NCBI GenBank assembly: GCA_018374355.1
Contig: JAHAFI010000033.1
Span: forward strand, 1-32,908
DNA: 32,908 nucleotides
Direction: 5' to 3'
Origin: Clostridiales bacterium
GTDB taxonomy: Bacteria; Bacillota; Clostridia; Lachnospirales; Lachnospiraceae
Part shown: positions 1 to 6,173 of the stretch, in pieces
Layout of the letters: every line of letters begins with the position of its first letter
Numbering within the stretch: position 1 is the first letter of the stretch
Notes under the pieces: model-generated
What the model was told of the DNA's origin: nothing
Seen by the model: only the letters and a program-made list of their open reading frames with translations
Database searches by the model: none
Program-made: the position numbers and the translations under genes

Positions 1-2
1 AC

Positions 3-109
3 ACAAAATGTGATTTCATCACATTTTGGCGCTGTATGTCTCGGGATTTCCGCGCAATCTGCGCGAAAACACCTCGCGGAATATTACCAGTGAACAGTAA
101 CCTTTTTTC
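3..109. repeat. Left copy of a 107-bp inverted, hairpin-rich repeat
   Basis: These bases match the reverse complement of the last 107 bases of the window (position p pairs with 32911-p) with three differences, at 16, 58 and 102. The unit contains a 10-bp hairpin (5-14 with 18-27, three-base loop) and a GC-rich hairpin (51-56 CGCGCA with 60-65 TGCGCG). Differences 16 and 58 both lie in the loops, so the stems are intact in both copies. No open reading frame of note fits inside. It could be a dispersed palindromic element (REP-like or MITE-like) or a repeated RNA structure; the family is not one I can name. Confidence 0.9.
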
Positions 110-122
110 CTCTTTATCATGC

Positions 123-171
123 AAAAAAGCTGATGTTTTCTGCATAAATAGAACGCAGAAGTCATCAGCTT
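123..171 (-). terminator. Rho-independent terminator (minus strand)
   Basis: AAGCTGATG (127-135) pairs with CATCAGCTT (163-171), extended by an inner TTCTGC/GCAGAA pairing. Read on the minus strand the stem runs into six T residues (123-128). No plus-strand T run follows, so it acts leftwards. Confidence 0.7.
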
Positions 172-216
172 ATCAAAAGCGGTTTTAGAAATATCTACGG
201 GAGAACTTCATTCCCA
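123..216 (-). ncRNA. Putative small RNA of about 94 nt, unknown family
   Basis: A minus-strand promoter (223-250) is followed after about 95 nt by a strong Rho-independent terminator, with no gene between them. The predicted transcript has a small 5' hairpin (GGGA about 216-213, paired with TCCC about 202-199) and the terminator stem. A 10-codon frame starting ATGGGAATGAAG near 219 lacks a ribosome site and starts too near the predicted transcript start to be convincing. It is divergent from the type III antitoxin RNA. I do not recognise the family; it could also be the leader or tail of a gene lost by rearrangement. Confidence 0.4.
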
Positions 217-222
217 TATGTT

Positions 223-250
223 ATTATACCTGAATTTTTATTGATTGCAA
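223..250 (-). promoter_or_regulatory. Promoter for the putative small RNA
   Basis: On the minus strand TTGCAA (250-245), a 16-nt spacer and a perfect TATAAT (228-223) form a sigma-70/SigA type promoter firing leftwards, with initiation expected near 216. Confidence 0.55.
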
Positions 251-280
251 GAGGTTCATAAAAATTTCAGATTTCATATC

Positions 281-309
281 TTGCTATTTTTCTCATATCT
301 ACATATAAT
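281..309 (+). promoter_or_regulatory. Promoter of the type III toxin-antitoxin operon
   Basis: TTGCTA (281-286), a 17-nt spacer and TATAAT (304-309) precede the repeat RNA. Initiation is expected near 316. Type III loci are known to transcribe antitoxin RNA and toxin from one promoter, with an intervening terminator setting the ratio; the layout here fits that. Confidence 0.65.
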
Positions 310-315
310 ATAGAT

Positions 316-457
316 AAGCAAAGATGCTTGTCGGTCATCACGGCCAGAATATGATGAACGTGTATGTTTAACTTCCGAAAGCGACGGGGTGCTGATTTAG
401 CGTAGAATATCGCTTACGTGTTATACGGGACTTGTCTCAGGGCATGTCCCGTTTTTT
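316..457 (+). ncRNA. Type III antitoxin RNA, CptI-like, two imperfect repeats
   Basis: Two related units share AGAATAT (346-352 and 404-410) followed five bases later by ACGTG (358-362 and 416-420). Around the shared loop the stems differ in sequence yet still pair: TCATCA...TGATGA in the first unit and AGCG...CGCT in the second. That is covariation expected of repeated RNA pseudoknots. The array lies between a promoter and a terminator directly upstream of a ToxN/CptN-like gene, the defining order of type III systems. In the CptIN family each RNA unit binds and inhibits the toxin, which also cuts the precursor. Repeat borders and the exact pseudoknot are inferred. Confidence 0.65.
425..457 (+). 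terminator. Terminator between antitoxin RNA and toxin gene
   Basis: ACGGGAC (425-431) pairs with GTCCCGT (446-452), followed by a T run to 457. Such a leaky terminator between RNA repeats and toxin is typical of type III loci and keeps the antitoxin RNA in excess over toxin mRNA. Confidence 0.8.
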
Positions 458-517
458 GACAAATTTTCAAAAGAATTCTTTGCTAAAATGTCTCTCATAT
501 TTGAAAGGATAAATTTT

Positions 518-1129
518 ATGAAACTTGTAACAATAAGTGCTGCCCTACTGGAAAAGTTCTGCGATGATTCAGAAGTTCTTTTAAAATCACAAAGACCATA
601 CGTCCTAATTATACGTTTGAAATACAAAGAAAAATTTCATGATTTTGCGGTGCCAATCCGTTCTAACATTCCTGCTGCCACGCCTAAGCGGCAATACTTT
701 GCCTTACCGCCAAGGCCGACAACCAGACCACATAACCGACATGGTCTCCACTACATAAAAATGTTTCCGGTAACTAAACAATATCTCATTCGCTATCGAA
801 CAGAAGGCAATACATTTGCTATAATGCTTCAAAATATCATTGAGAAAAATTCCAAACAGATTATTGCTGAATGTCAGGCATATCTGGATGACTATGCTGC
901 TGGTATTCACCCTGTCTATTCTACTAACATTGATTATTTATTATCAAAACTTTATGATTCCCCCAGTCATATTCACTGCTCTGACAGCATCTCTCTCAAC
1001 CAATCCGCACTCATCCATTTTTCCACAGAAAAACCAAAGACAGAATCAGATACTTCCCACCTAAGACAAAATAAACCCCCGGAAGCCCCAAAATCCCTCC
1101 CAAAACAGCCACACCAGCAGAAGCCATGA
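518..1129 (+). CDS. Type III toxin, ToxN/AbiQ/CptN-like endoribonuclease
   Basis: The 203-residue product opens with MKLVTISAALLEKF, resembling the ToxN/AbiQ start (beta strand, then helix). It continues with a PYVLIIRLKYKEKFHDFAVP core, an IRSN segment near residues 47-50 where ToxN has its catalytic Ser/Lys loop, and NRHGLHYIKMFPV (73-85). The helical end (105-146) matches the compact fold of about 150 residues. Family members are endoribonucleases that cut cellular RNA and are neutralised by the repeat RNA encoded just upstream; roles in phage abortive infection and maintenance are known. ATG 518 is chosen over 488 because AAAGGA (504-509) sits eight bases before it. Oddity: residues 147-203 look unstructured, and residues from about 165 on are encoded inside the 3' end of the convergent MATE gene, suggesting the original stop was lost. 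Family call fairly firm; the CptN subfamily is inferred. Confidence 0.7.
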   Translation: MKLVTISAALLEKFCDDSEVLLKSQRPYVLIIRLKYKEKFHDFAVPIRSNIPAATPKRQYFALPPRPTTRPHNRHGLHYIKMFPVTKQYLIRYRTEGNTFAIMLQNIIEKNSKQIIAECQAYLDDYAAGIHPVYSTNIDYLLSKLYDSPSHIHCSDSISLNQSALIHFSTEKPKTESDTSHLRQNKPPEAPKSLPKQPHQQKP

Positions 1130-2309
1130 CAGTAGAAATCACCGCACTTCCCAAAACATATTTTTCCTTTCCAATCCCCTGAAGATATCCCATCCGGAAC
1201 TGATAAACCACTTTTGTCAAAGCAATTGCCACAATCCAGAACAGAAATTCCCCTGCGCGAAAAACCGTAACATCATCTGTCACAATCCAGTGAAATATCT
1301 GTTTTTGCCAGACATAACAAATGCCTCCCAACCCGGCGATCACGAGCATCGTAATTCTCTGCCCGCTTTTCAGATAGCTTTCTGCCTCTTTTCCCCTGCC
1401 AGCTGACTGATGCTGCAGCGCATAGGTCTGAGCTGCCGATGCGTATGCGTAGATCGGCTGTTCTATCATATTTGCCACTGTATCCAGCAGACTGTAAACT
1501 GCCATATGCTGCATACCCATGTTTGCCACTGTACCGGAAAGAATCATAACAAATAACGTATTTTCCACAAACTCCTGCCCCGCCAAAGACGGATAAAGTG
1601 CCAGAAGCTTCTTTCTGATCTTTCTCTTTTCTGCACCATTGCTGTCATTTCCTGCTTTTGTTCTACCGGTATAATATGGAATCTGATACACCAGCAGCCC
1701 GGCAAATAACCCAATCACACTCCCCCATGCTGCACCCGCCGTTCCCATTCGCGGCATTCCACATACCCCGTATACGAGGGAAACGTCAAAAAACAGATTT
1801 ACAAACGTAGATACCGCCGTACTGAAAAAAGAAATTTTTGTGTTCAGACGGTTTCTGTTATAAACCGAATACTGAAACAGAAGCATGTTCTGCACCACGG
1901 TAAATGCAGCAGGATAGAAATAGCTTAACAGCTCCGTTAATGTTTCACCTTTGATTCCGTACCCCCGCTGAAAGAAGAATTTTCCTCCTGCAAGGCTGAC
2001 CAGAAAGAACGCAATTCCTATCATACATGCGAGCTTTTTGCTGACTGTAAAAGTCATTTCAAACCCATCGTAATCCTTTTTACCACATGATTCAGCTCCG
2101 ACAATATGAAATGCCGATGACAAAATACCAAGAGCGCCTGTAATTGCATAGATGGGAGCTGCCGCAATTCCAACAGCCGCAAATCCCTGTACCGAATAAT
2201 GCCCCACAATGGCTTTATCCAGAATTTCAAACACACTCATTAAAAGATAATTCATCAGAACCGGATACGCCATCCGATTGATATTTCTTAATTCTATTTG
2301 TTTTTTCAT
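1011..2309 (-). CDS. MATE-family multidrug/cation antiporter
   Basis: A 432-residue, strongly hydrophobic protein with about twelve predicted membrane spans in two homologous halves, typical of MATE exporters (usually about 440-460 residues). The N-terminal half carries MAYPVLMNYLLMSVFEILDKAIVGHY, the MATE TM1 region, and the second half carries AAQTYALQHQSAGRGKEA. Such pumps expel drugs or metabolites using Na+ or H+ gradients; the substrate cannot be told. ATG 2309 is preferred over an in-frame TTG at 2327 because GAGAGA lies just upstream. It is the last gene of a minus-strand group behind an XRE regulator and a NimA-like protein, which fits a drug-response role. A 12-codon leader frame with alternative hairpins precedes it. 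Its last 119 bases overlap the toxin ORF tail on the other strand. Confidence 0.85.
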   Translation of the reverse strand: MKKQIELRNINRMAYPVLMNYLLMSVFEILDKAIVGHYSVQGFAAVGIAAAPIYAITGALGILSSAFHIVGAESCGKKDYDGFEMTFTVSKKLACMIGIAFFLVSLAGGKFFFQRGYGIKGETLTELLSYFYPAAFTVVQNMLLFQYSVYNRNRLNTKISFFSTAVSTFVNLFFDVSLVYGVCGMPRMGTAGAAWGSVIGLFAGLLVYQIPYYTGRTKAGNDSNGAEKRKIRKKLLALYPSLAGQEFVENTLFVMILSGTVANMGMQHMAVYSLLDTVANMIEQPIYAYASAAQTYALQHQSAGRGKEAESYLKSGQRITMLVIAGLGGICYVWQKQIFHWIVTDDVTVFRAGEFLFWIVAIALTKVVYQFRMGYLQGIGKEKYVLGSAVISTVMASAGVAVLGGILGLPGVYFVLGGKYLILSLVFLWKNG

Positions 2310-2342
2310 AATTATTCTCTCTTTCAAAATATTTTTTCAAAA

Positions 2343-2380
2343 GGGAGAAATCTGCATCAGCCTATTCTCCCAATAGGCTG
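2343..2380 (-). promoter_or_regulatory. Alternative hairpins upstream of the MATE gene (possible attenuator)
   Basis: On the minus strand CAGCCTATT (2380-2372) pairs perfectly with AATAGGCTG (2366-2358) around a GGGAG loop. The same GGGAGA (2371-2366) can instead pair with TCTCCC (2348-2343), which is followed by TTTT. The two foldings are mutually exclusive, the usual logic of transcription or translation attenuation. The first stem overlaps the end of a 12-codon frame. Mechanism is inferred. Confidence 0.4.
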
Positions 2381-2400
2381 TATTCACACGCATAAACCAT
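2362..2400 (-). CDS. Possible 12-residue leader peptide before the MATE gene
   Basis: An ATG preceded by AGAGGTG with a five-base gap opens a frame reading MVYACEYSLLGE and ends at TAG inside the right arm of the upstream hairpin. It lies 47 nt after the flavoprotein gene stop and about 53 nt before the MATE start. The good ribosome site and the stop's place in the hairpin suggest a regulatory leader peptide, as known for macrolide and chloramphenicol resistance genes. With only 12 codons, chance cannot be excluded. Confidence 0.35.
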   Translation of the reverse strand: MVYACEYSLLGE

Positions 2401-2447
2401 GTTTTCACCTCTTTCCCTACACATCTTCTATTTTCAGTGTTCCCCAT

Positions 2448-2912
2448 CTATTTTCCTTTTCCGGTCATATGCTCAATTTCCAATACAATCATACAGAAAC
2501 TGTTGTTAAACTTTTCAATTTCTTTTTCTATATTTTCCTCATCGTCAAGAACATATTTTTCAGCAAGCTTTTTGATTGCCCTGTATTTTATCTGTTCATC
2601 CTCAACGATTCTGATTCTGCCAAAGGCAATAGCGCTCCGGTAATCGGTGGTATATTTTTCCGGAATCACGCGGTCTTTGGCAATCACACAAAAAGAAGCT
2701 TTCTCATGTTTTTTGATCGCATCTATTTTGTGGCCTTCCATCGCGCTGTGAAAAAAGATTTTTCCATCCGCATATACATAGCTGATGGGAACGGCATATG
2801 GATAATCGTCCTCCCCCAGCAAGGCCAACGTACCGGAAGTGGCATTTTCAAAAACCCTGACCGTCTCCTCCTCGGATAATAACTGCTTTTTTCTTCTCAT
2901 TTCTCTGAACAT
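2448..2912 (-). CDS. Pyridoxamine 5'-phosphate oxidase-like flavoprotein (NimA-type)
   Basis: The 154-residue protein has the split-barrel FMN-binding pattern of the PNPOx-like/NimA group: an N-terminal helix with LLSEEE, GTLALLGEDDYPYAVPISYVY, then KIFFHSAMEGHKIDAI (flavin phosphate contacts) and KASFCVIAKD. Relatives include 5-nitroimidazole-resistance reductases and many uncharacterised flavin proteins; the true substrate is unknown. AGGAGG precedes the start. It sits 22 nt downstream of an XRE regulator and upstream of the MATE exporter, so the three are probably cotranscribed. Length fits the small members of the family. Confidence 0.85.
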   Translation of the reverse strand: MFREMRRKKQLLSEEETVRVFENATSGTLALLGEDDYPYAVPISYVYADGKIFFHSAMEGHKIDAIKKHEKASFCVIAKDRVIPEKYTTDYRSAIAFGRIRIVEDEQIKYRAIKKLAEKYVLDDEENIEKEIEKFNNSFCMIVLEIEHMTGKGK

Positions 2913-2934
2913 ATCCTTCTCCTCCTGAAAGTTC

Positions 2935-3441
2935 TCATTGTCTTTTCAGTAACCGCTTCTTAAATGCCCGGATTCTCTGATTGTAACGGCTGGTTACGAA
3001 AATTCCGCAAATTAACATTCCCCATGCAGCGCCTTCCGCAAAATCAGAAATATTTCTCATAACAACAAGCTCTGCAAGTTCCGTATGATTAATGATTTGT
3101 GAAACAACCACCAAAATTGCCCCTACTAGTAATAACCCGTGTATTCGTTTCATGTGGCGTTCTGTTTCGTCATATGTGTAATCTACTGCTTTTAATACTG
3201 TTTCATCCATTTCCTTATTCATTTTCTCACTTTTCCTTTCTCCGTTAAGAAGCTCCCGAAGGTCAATCTCATAGTAATCGGCTATCTCAATCAGGACATC
3301 CAAGTCCGGCATATTGTTTCCGTTTTCCCAGCGGGACACGGTTCGGTTTGACACCTGAACAATCTCTGCAAATTGAGCCTGTGTAAGTCCTTTCTGCTTT
3401 CGGAGTTCCTTTAAGAATTCTCCTGTTTTTTGTTGGTTCAT
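2935..3441 (-). CDS. XRE-family regulator with C-terminal membrane segments
   Basis: Residues about 7-62 form a classic Cro/cI helix-turn-helix (LRKQKGLTQAQFAEIVQVS, then NRTVSRWENG). The C-terminal third has two hydrophobic segments, HGLLLVGAILVVVSQII and EGAAWGMLICGIFV, so the protein is likely membrane-anchored with a cytoplasmic DNA-binding head. Such XRE-TM proteins are common in Firmicutes and often control nearby stress or transport genes. AAGGAGGGGA precedes the start. It heads the minus-strand group XRE, flavoprotein, MATE. A 6-bp dyad (ACGACG 3496-3501, CGTCGT 3514-3519) just upstream could be its operator, which is speculative. Confidence 0.85.
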   Translation of the reverse strand: MNQQKTGEFLKELRKQKGLTQAQFAEIVQVSNRTVSRWENGNNMPDLDVLIEIADYYEIDLRELLNGERKSEKMNKEMDETVLKAVDYTYDETERHMKRIHGLLLVGAILVVVSQIINHTELAELVVMRNISDFAEGAAWGMLICGIFVTSRYNQRIRAFKKRLLKRQ

Positions 3442-3601
3442 AGAACACTTCCCCTCCTTTCAGGCAAAGACTATCACAAATTTATGAGAATAAACACGAC
3501 GCAAAGTGAGAAACGTCGTATTCATCCGGTAGACAGCCCGTGTCTGCTCCTGATACACCAGAGTATCATCCTTTTCCATCACGCGAACCCGATATTTGGC
3601 A

Positions 3602-3641
3602 TAAAAACAGGCGGTATCCAATCTGTTTGAATACTGCCTGT
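3602..3641 (-). terminator. Rho-independent terminator (minus strand)
   Basis: ACAGGCAGTAT (3641-3631) pairs with ATACCGCCTGT (3617-3607) with one mismatch, followed by a T run on the minus strand (3607-3603). It closes a small transcript upstream of the XRE gene and argues against a longer reading frame across this place. Confidence 0.6.
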
Positions 3642-3646
3642 CACTA

Positions 3647-3742
3647 TTATCTTTTTCTGTATATCCTATGCTTTTTCCCGCAGCCATCGATTGTGTAAGT
3701 TGTTTCACGAGATTTTGTTGCCTGTGCCAATGCCATAACCAT
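3647..3742 (-). CDS. Tiny hypothetical gene or gene remnant, 31 codons
   Basis: A frame reading MVMALAQATKSRETTYTIDG and ending KKHRIYRKR stops six bases before a terminator hairpin. The ETTYTIDG piece resembles a beta-strand start seen in small mobile-element proteins, but I cannot name a family. There is only a weak ribosome site (AAGAAAGCG). After a frame change the sequence continues as DNSDRQYSNRLDTACFY, so it may be the frameshifted remnant of a larger gene. The rest of 3743-3950 is AT-rich with no gene I can support. Confidence 0.25.
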   Translation of the reverse strand: MVMALAQATKSRETTYTIDGCGKKHRIYRKR

Positions 3743-3951
3743 CACGCTTTCTTAAAATAGCACTCCGATTTCCGTTTTTATCATATCACGAATCACCGCA
3801 AATATCTATCATTTTTTGATAGTCATGCAGCACTGGTCCGATTTAATTATTCGCATACTTTTTAATAAATAATTTTATTTCTAGACAAATCATGCTTTTC
3901 TGTAAATTTATAAAATGAAAATAAAAACACGAAATTTTTCGTCTTAATTTA

Positions 3952-3980
3952 TTGCACAGGGTATTTGAACATGATATACT
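3952..3980 (+). promoter_or_regulatory. Promoter for the GNAT gene
   Basis: TTGCAC (3952-3957), exactly 17 nt, then TATACT (3975-3980). This places initiation near 3987, about 46 nt before the chosen start codon, and rules out translation from the earlier in-frame ATG. Confidence 0.65.
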
Positions 3981-4032
3981 GATTTTTGTCAAACACTTAC
4001 GGAACTTAGCTATACACAGAAAGGAGCATCCT

Positions 4033-4596
4033 ATGAAAGAGATCGATTACTCAAAATATTACTGGAAAAATGATTTTATCAGCCTGCGCCAGCCCGTTGA
4101 GAGTGACTGGGAATCTCAACTACAGAATATGTATGACAGCAACAACCGCTTTTTCTTTAACGGAGAAATCGACATGCCTGTTGATGTTGATAAATACAAA
4201 AAGGAATTTGCAGAAAGCATAGAGTCAAATGGGAAAGATTATATGTGCTTCGCAATTGAAAACAGCGAAGGCAAGCATGTTGGAATAGCAAATTTATTCG
4301 GCATTGACGAAAAGAATGGCGTATTCGGGCCGATCGGTATACAGATTAATGTGGAAGACCGCCGAAAGGGCTATGCAGAAGCTGCAGCGCGTATGCTGGC
4401 TGTATTCATGTTTAATGAAAAGAGAATGCACAAATGGAACAGCGGTTATATGGAGGATAACACGGCCTCCGCCAATCTTCATAAGAAGCTTGGCTTTGAA
4501 ATTGAAGGAATCCGAAAGGACATTGCCTTTCACGATGGAAAATACTGGAATGAGGTTATATGCGGAATAACTGAGAAACAGTTTTTTGAACGTTAA
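4033..4596 (+). CDS. GNAT-family N-acetyltransferase, RimJ/RimL-like
   Basis: The 187-residue protein fits the GNAT acetyltransferase fold. FISLRQPVESDWESQLQNMY opens the domain. Strand beta4 leads into IQINVEDRRKGYAEAAARML, whose R-R-K-G-Y-A loop binds the acetyl-CoA pyrophosphate. SGYMEDNTASANLHKKLGF is the conserved motif before the final strands. The RimJ/RimL subgroup acetylates protein N-termini or small molecules; the substrate here is unknown. AAGGAG (4021-4026) sits six bases before ATG 4033. It has its own promoter and appears monocistronic between the AT-rich left part and tgt. Confidence 0.85.
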   Translation: MKEIDYSKYYWKNDFISLRQPVESDWESQLQNMYDSNNRFFFNGEIDMPVDVDKYKKEFAESIESNGKDYMCFAIENSEGKHVGIANLFGIDEKNGVFGPIGIQINVEDRRKGYAEAAARMLAVFMFNEKRMHKWNSGYMEDNTASANLHKKLGFEIEGIRKDIAFHDGKYWNEVICGITEKQFFER

Positions 4597-4609
4597 AAAA
4601 ATAGACGCT

Positions 4610-4647
4610 TGCACCATGCTGCCTGAAAGCGAGGCTTACATGGTGCA
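4610..4647. terminator. Long hairpin between GNAT and tgt 3' ends
   Basis: TGCACCATG (4610-4618) pairs with CATGGTGCA (4639-4647), with an inner GCCT/AGGC. Two convergent genes end on either side. On the minus strand a seven-T run lies eight bases beyond the stem, so it may terminate tgt; there is no plus-strand T run. The remaining 4648-4759 shows no gene. Confidence 0.4.
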
Positions 4648-4759
4648 GCGCCAAACTGCCATCTGAAGCTTAAAGCGGCTGCCTGTTCGGAGTACAGCAG
4701 CCTGCTGTCACATCTTTCTGCGGGCTTATATCTCTCCAAAAGTTTTCTTGCCTTCTGTG

Positions 4760-5923
4760 CTATTTCCCACTCTCAAACCTCTTCCCATGCTGAATATCAT
4801 TCTCCGCAAACCCATCCAGTTTTGCCTTTTTATACTCCTGATACCGTCCCTGCTCAATGGCTTCCCGAATCTCCTCCATCATATGATTGTAGAAGTACAG
4901 ATTGTGCAGCACACAAAGCCGCATTCCCAGCATCTCCTTCGCCTTCAGAAGATGTCTGATATATCCCCTGCTGTAATTCTTACATGCCGGACACTGACAA
5001 CCCTCTTCGATAGGCTGATCATCCAGTTCATACTTCGCATTGAAAAGATTTAATTTCCCTTTATTGGTATACACATGTCCATGACGTCCGTTTCTGCTGG
5101 GATACACACAGTCAAAGAAATCCACGCCCCGGTCTACCGCCTCCAGAATATTCGCCGGAGTGCCAACCCCCATCAGATACGTGGGCTTCTCCTTCGGCAG
5201 GTGAGGAACCACAGCATCCAGAATACGATACATCTCCTCATGAGTTTCCCCAACGGCCAAACCGCCTACCGCATAGCCGTCCAGCTCCATCTCACTGATT
5301 CGTTTCGCATGGTCGATACGGATATCGTCAAAAATCGCTCCCTGATTGATACCAAACAGAAGCTGGTTCTTATTAATCGTATCTTCCAGACTGTTCAAAC
5401 GGTTCATCTCCGTCTTACACCGTGCCAGCCATCTGGTAGTCCTTGCTACCGAATTCTCCACATAACTTCTCTCTGCCACGCTGGAAGGACATTCGTCAAA
5501 GGCCATAGCGATCGTGGAAGCCAGATTGGACTGAATCTGCATACTCTCCTCCGGTCCCATGAAGATTTTTCTTCCGTCAATATGAGAGTTAAAATACACG
5601 CCCTCTTCCTTGATCTTTCTCAGTCCCGCCAGAGAAAATACCTGAAATCCGCCGGAATCTGTTAAAATCGGGCGCTCCCAGTTCATAAACTTATGAAGAC
5701 CGCCCATTTTTTTTATAACCTCATCACCCGGACGTACATGAAGATGGTAAGTATTGGATAACTCCACCTGCGTTCCGATCTCGTATAAATCAGTGGTTGC
5801 AACTGCTCCCTTGATTGCCGCCGCTGTTCCCACATTCATGAATACCGGAGTCTGGATTGTCCCGTGGACTGTCTGAAACTCCGCTCTCTTTGCATTGCCG
5901 TCTTTTGCTAAAATTTTATACAT
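4760..5923 (-). CDS. tgt: tRNA-guanine (queuine) transglycosylase
   Basis: This 387-residue enzyme swaps guanine 34 of GUN-anticodon tRNAs for preQ1 (bacteria) on the way to queuosine. Visible are the TIM-barrel start PVFMNVGTAAAIKG, LTDSGGFQVFS with the general-acid Asp89, FGINQGA, GGLAVGE, and the nucleophile Asp271 in FDCVYPSRNGRHG. The zinc site is C309-x-C311-x2-C314 with His340. Length and all catalytic residues are normal. The weak site AGAAAGGTG precedes the ATG. It has its own promoter (6013-6041), divergent from the activase. The partner gene queA lies 21 kb away in this window on the same strand, and no preQ1 synthesis genes are present here. Confidence 0.97.
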   Translation of the reverse strand: MYKILAKDGNAKRAEFQTVHGTIQTPVFMNVGTAAAIKGAVATTDLYEIGTQVELSNTYHLHVRPGDEVIKKMGGLHKFMNWERPILTDSGGFQVFSLAGLRKIKEEGVYFNSHIDGRKIFMGPEESMQIQSNLASTIAMAFDECPSSVAERSYVENSVARTTRWLARCKTEMNRLNSLEDTINKNQLLFGINQGAIFDDIRIDHAKRISEMELDGYAVGGLAVGETHEEMYRILDAVVPHLPKEKPTYLMGVGTPANILEAVDRGVDFFDCVYPSRNGRHGHVYTNKGKLNLFNAKYELDDQPIEEGCQCPACKNYSRGYIRHLLKAKEMLGMRLCVLHNLYFYNHMMEEIREAIEQGRYQEYKKAKLDGFAENDIQHGKRFESGK

Positions 5924-6012
5924 AAATACACCTTTCTGATATTTTCAAATACACTGTGATATGCCTATTGCGAAGGGCACATGATGCTGTGCATGATCGC
6001 TGTATCTGCTCT

Positions 6013-6041
6013 AGTATATCCTTTCCCCTGTTGTTTTTCAA
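6013..6041 (-). promoter_or_regulatory. tgt promoter
   Basis: Read on the minus strand: TTGAAA (6041-6036), a 17-nt spacer and TATACT (6018-6013). The leader to the tgt start is then about 80 nt. Confidence 0.7.
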
Positions 6042-6075
6042 CAAATTTTTTACTGGAGCTTATGAAATTTTTTCA

Positions 6076-6104
6076 TTGCCATCTGTCAATAATTGTCGTA
6101 TAAT
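6076..6104 (+). promoter_or_regulatory. Promoter for the dehydratase-activase gene
   Basis: TTGCCA (6076-6081), 17 nt, TATAAT (6099-6104). Initiation near 6111 excludes the upstream ATG at 6093. A perfect 8-bp hairpin (GCATTCCA 6143-6150 with TGGAATGC 6161-6168) lies in the leader just before the start region. Confidence 0.75.
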
Positions 6105-6173
6105 TGCTTCGTCTGGATTTCCCAGTACTTACTTATTATAATGCATTCCACAAATTACCATGGAATGCTCCAT

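Noticed and set aside
185..210. GTTTTAGA string suggesting a CRISPR repeat or tracrRNA
   Set aside because: It occurs once, has no spacers or repeat array, and no cas genes are in the window.
316..457. Riboswitch or T-box in the leader before the toxin gene
   Set aside because: No match to the conserved cores I know (T-box GGGTGGNACCGCG, purine, SAM, fluoride, guanidine, cobalamin). The repeated AGAATAT/ACGTG units with covarying stems fit a type III antitoxin better.
488..517. Earlier ATG for the toxin gene
   Set aside because: No ribosome site before 488, while AAAGGA is well placed for ATG 518, whose product begins as ToxN-like proteins do.
3460..3708. 82-codon minus-strand frame upstream of the XRE gene
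   Set aside because: A terminator hairpin with T run (3602-3641) lies inside it, and its GTG start has no ribosome site.
4648..4759. Small gene between GNAT and tgt
   Set aside because: No frame with a ribosome site; only short hairpins such as AGCAGCCTGCT are seen.
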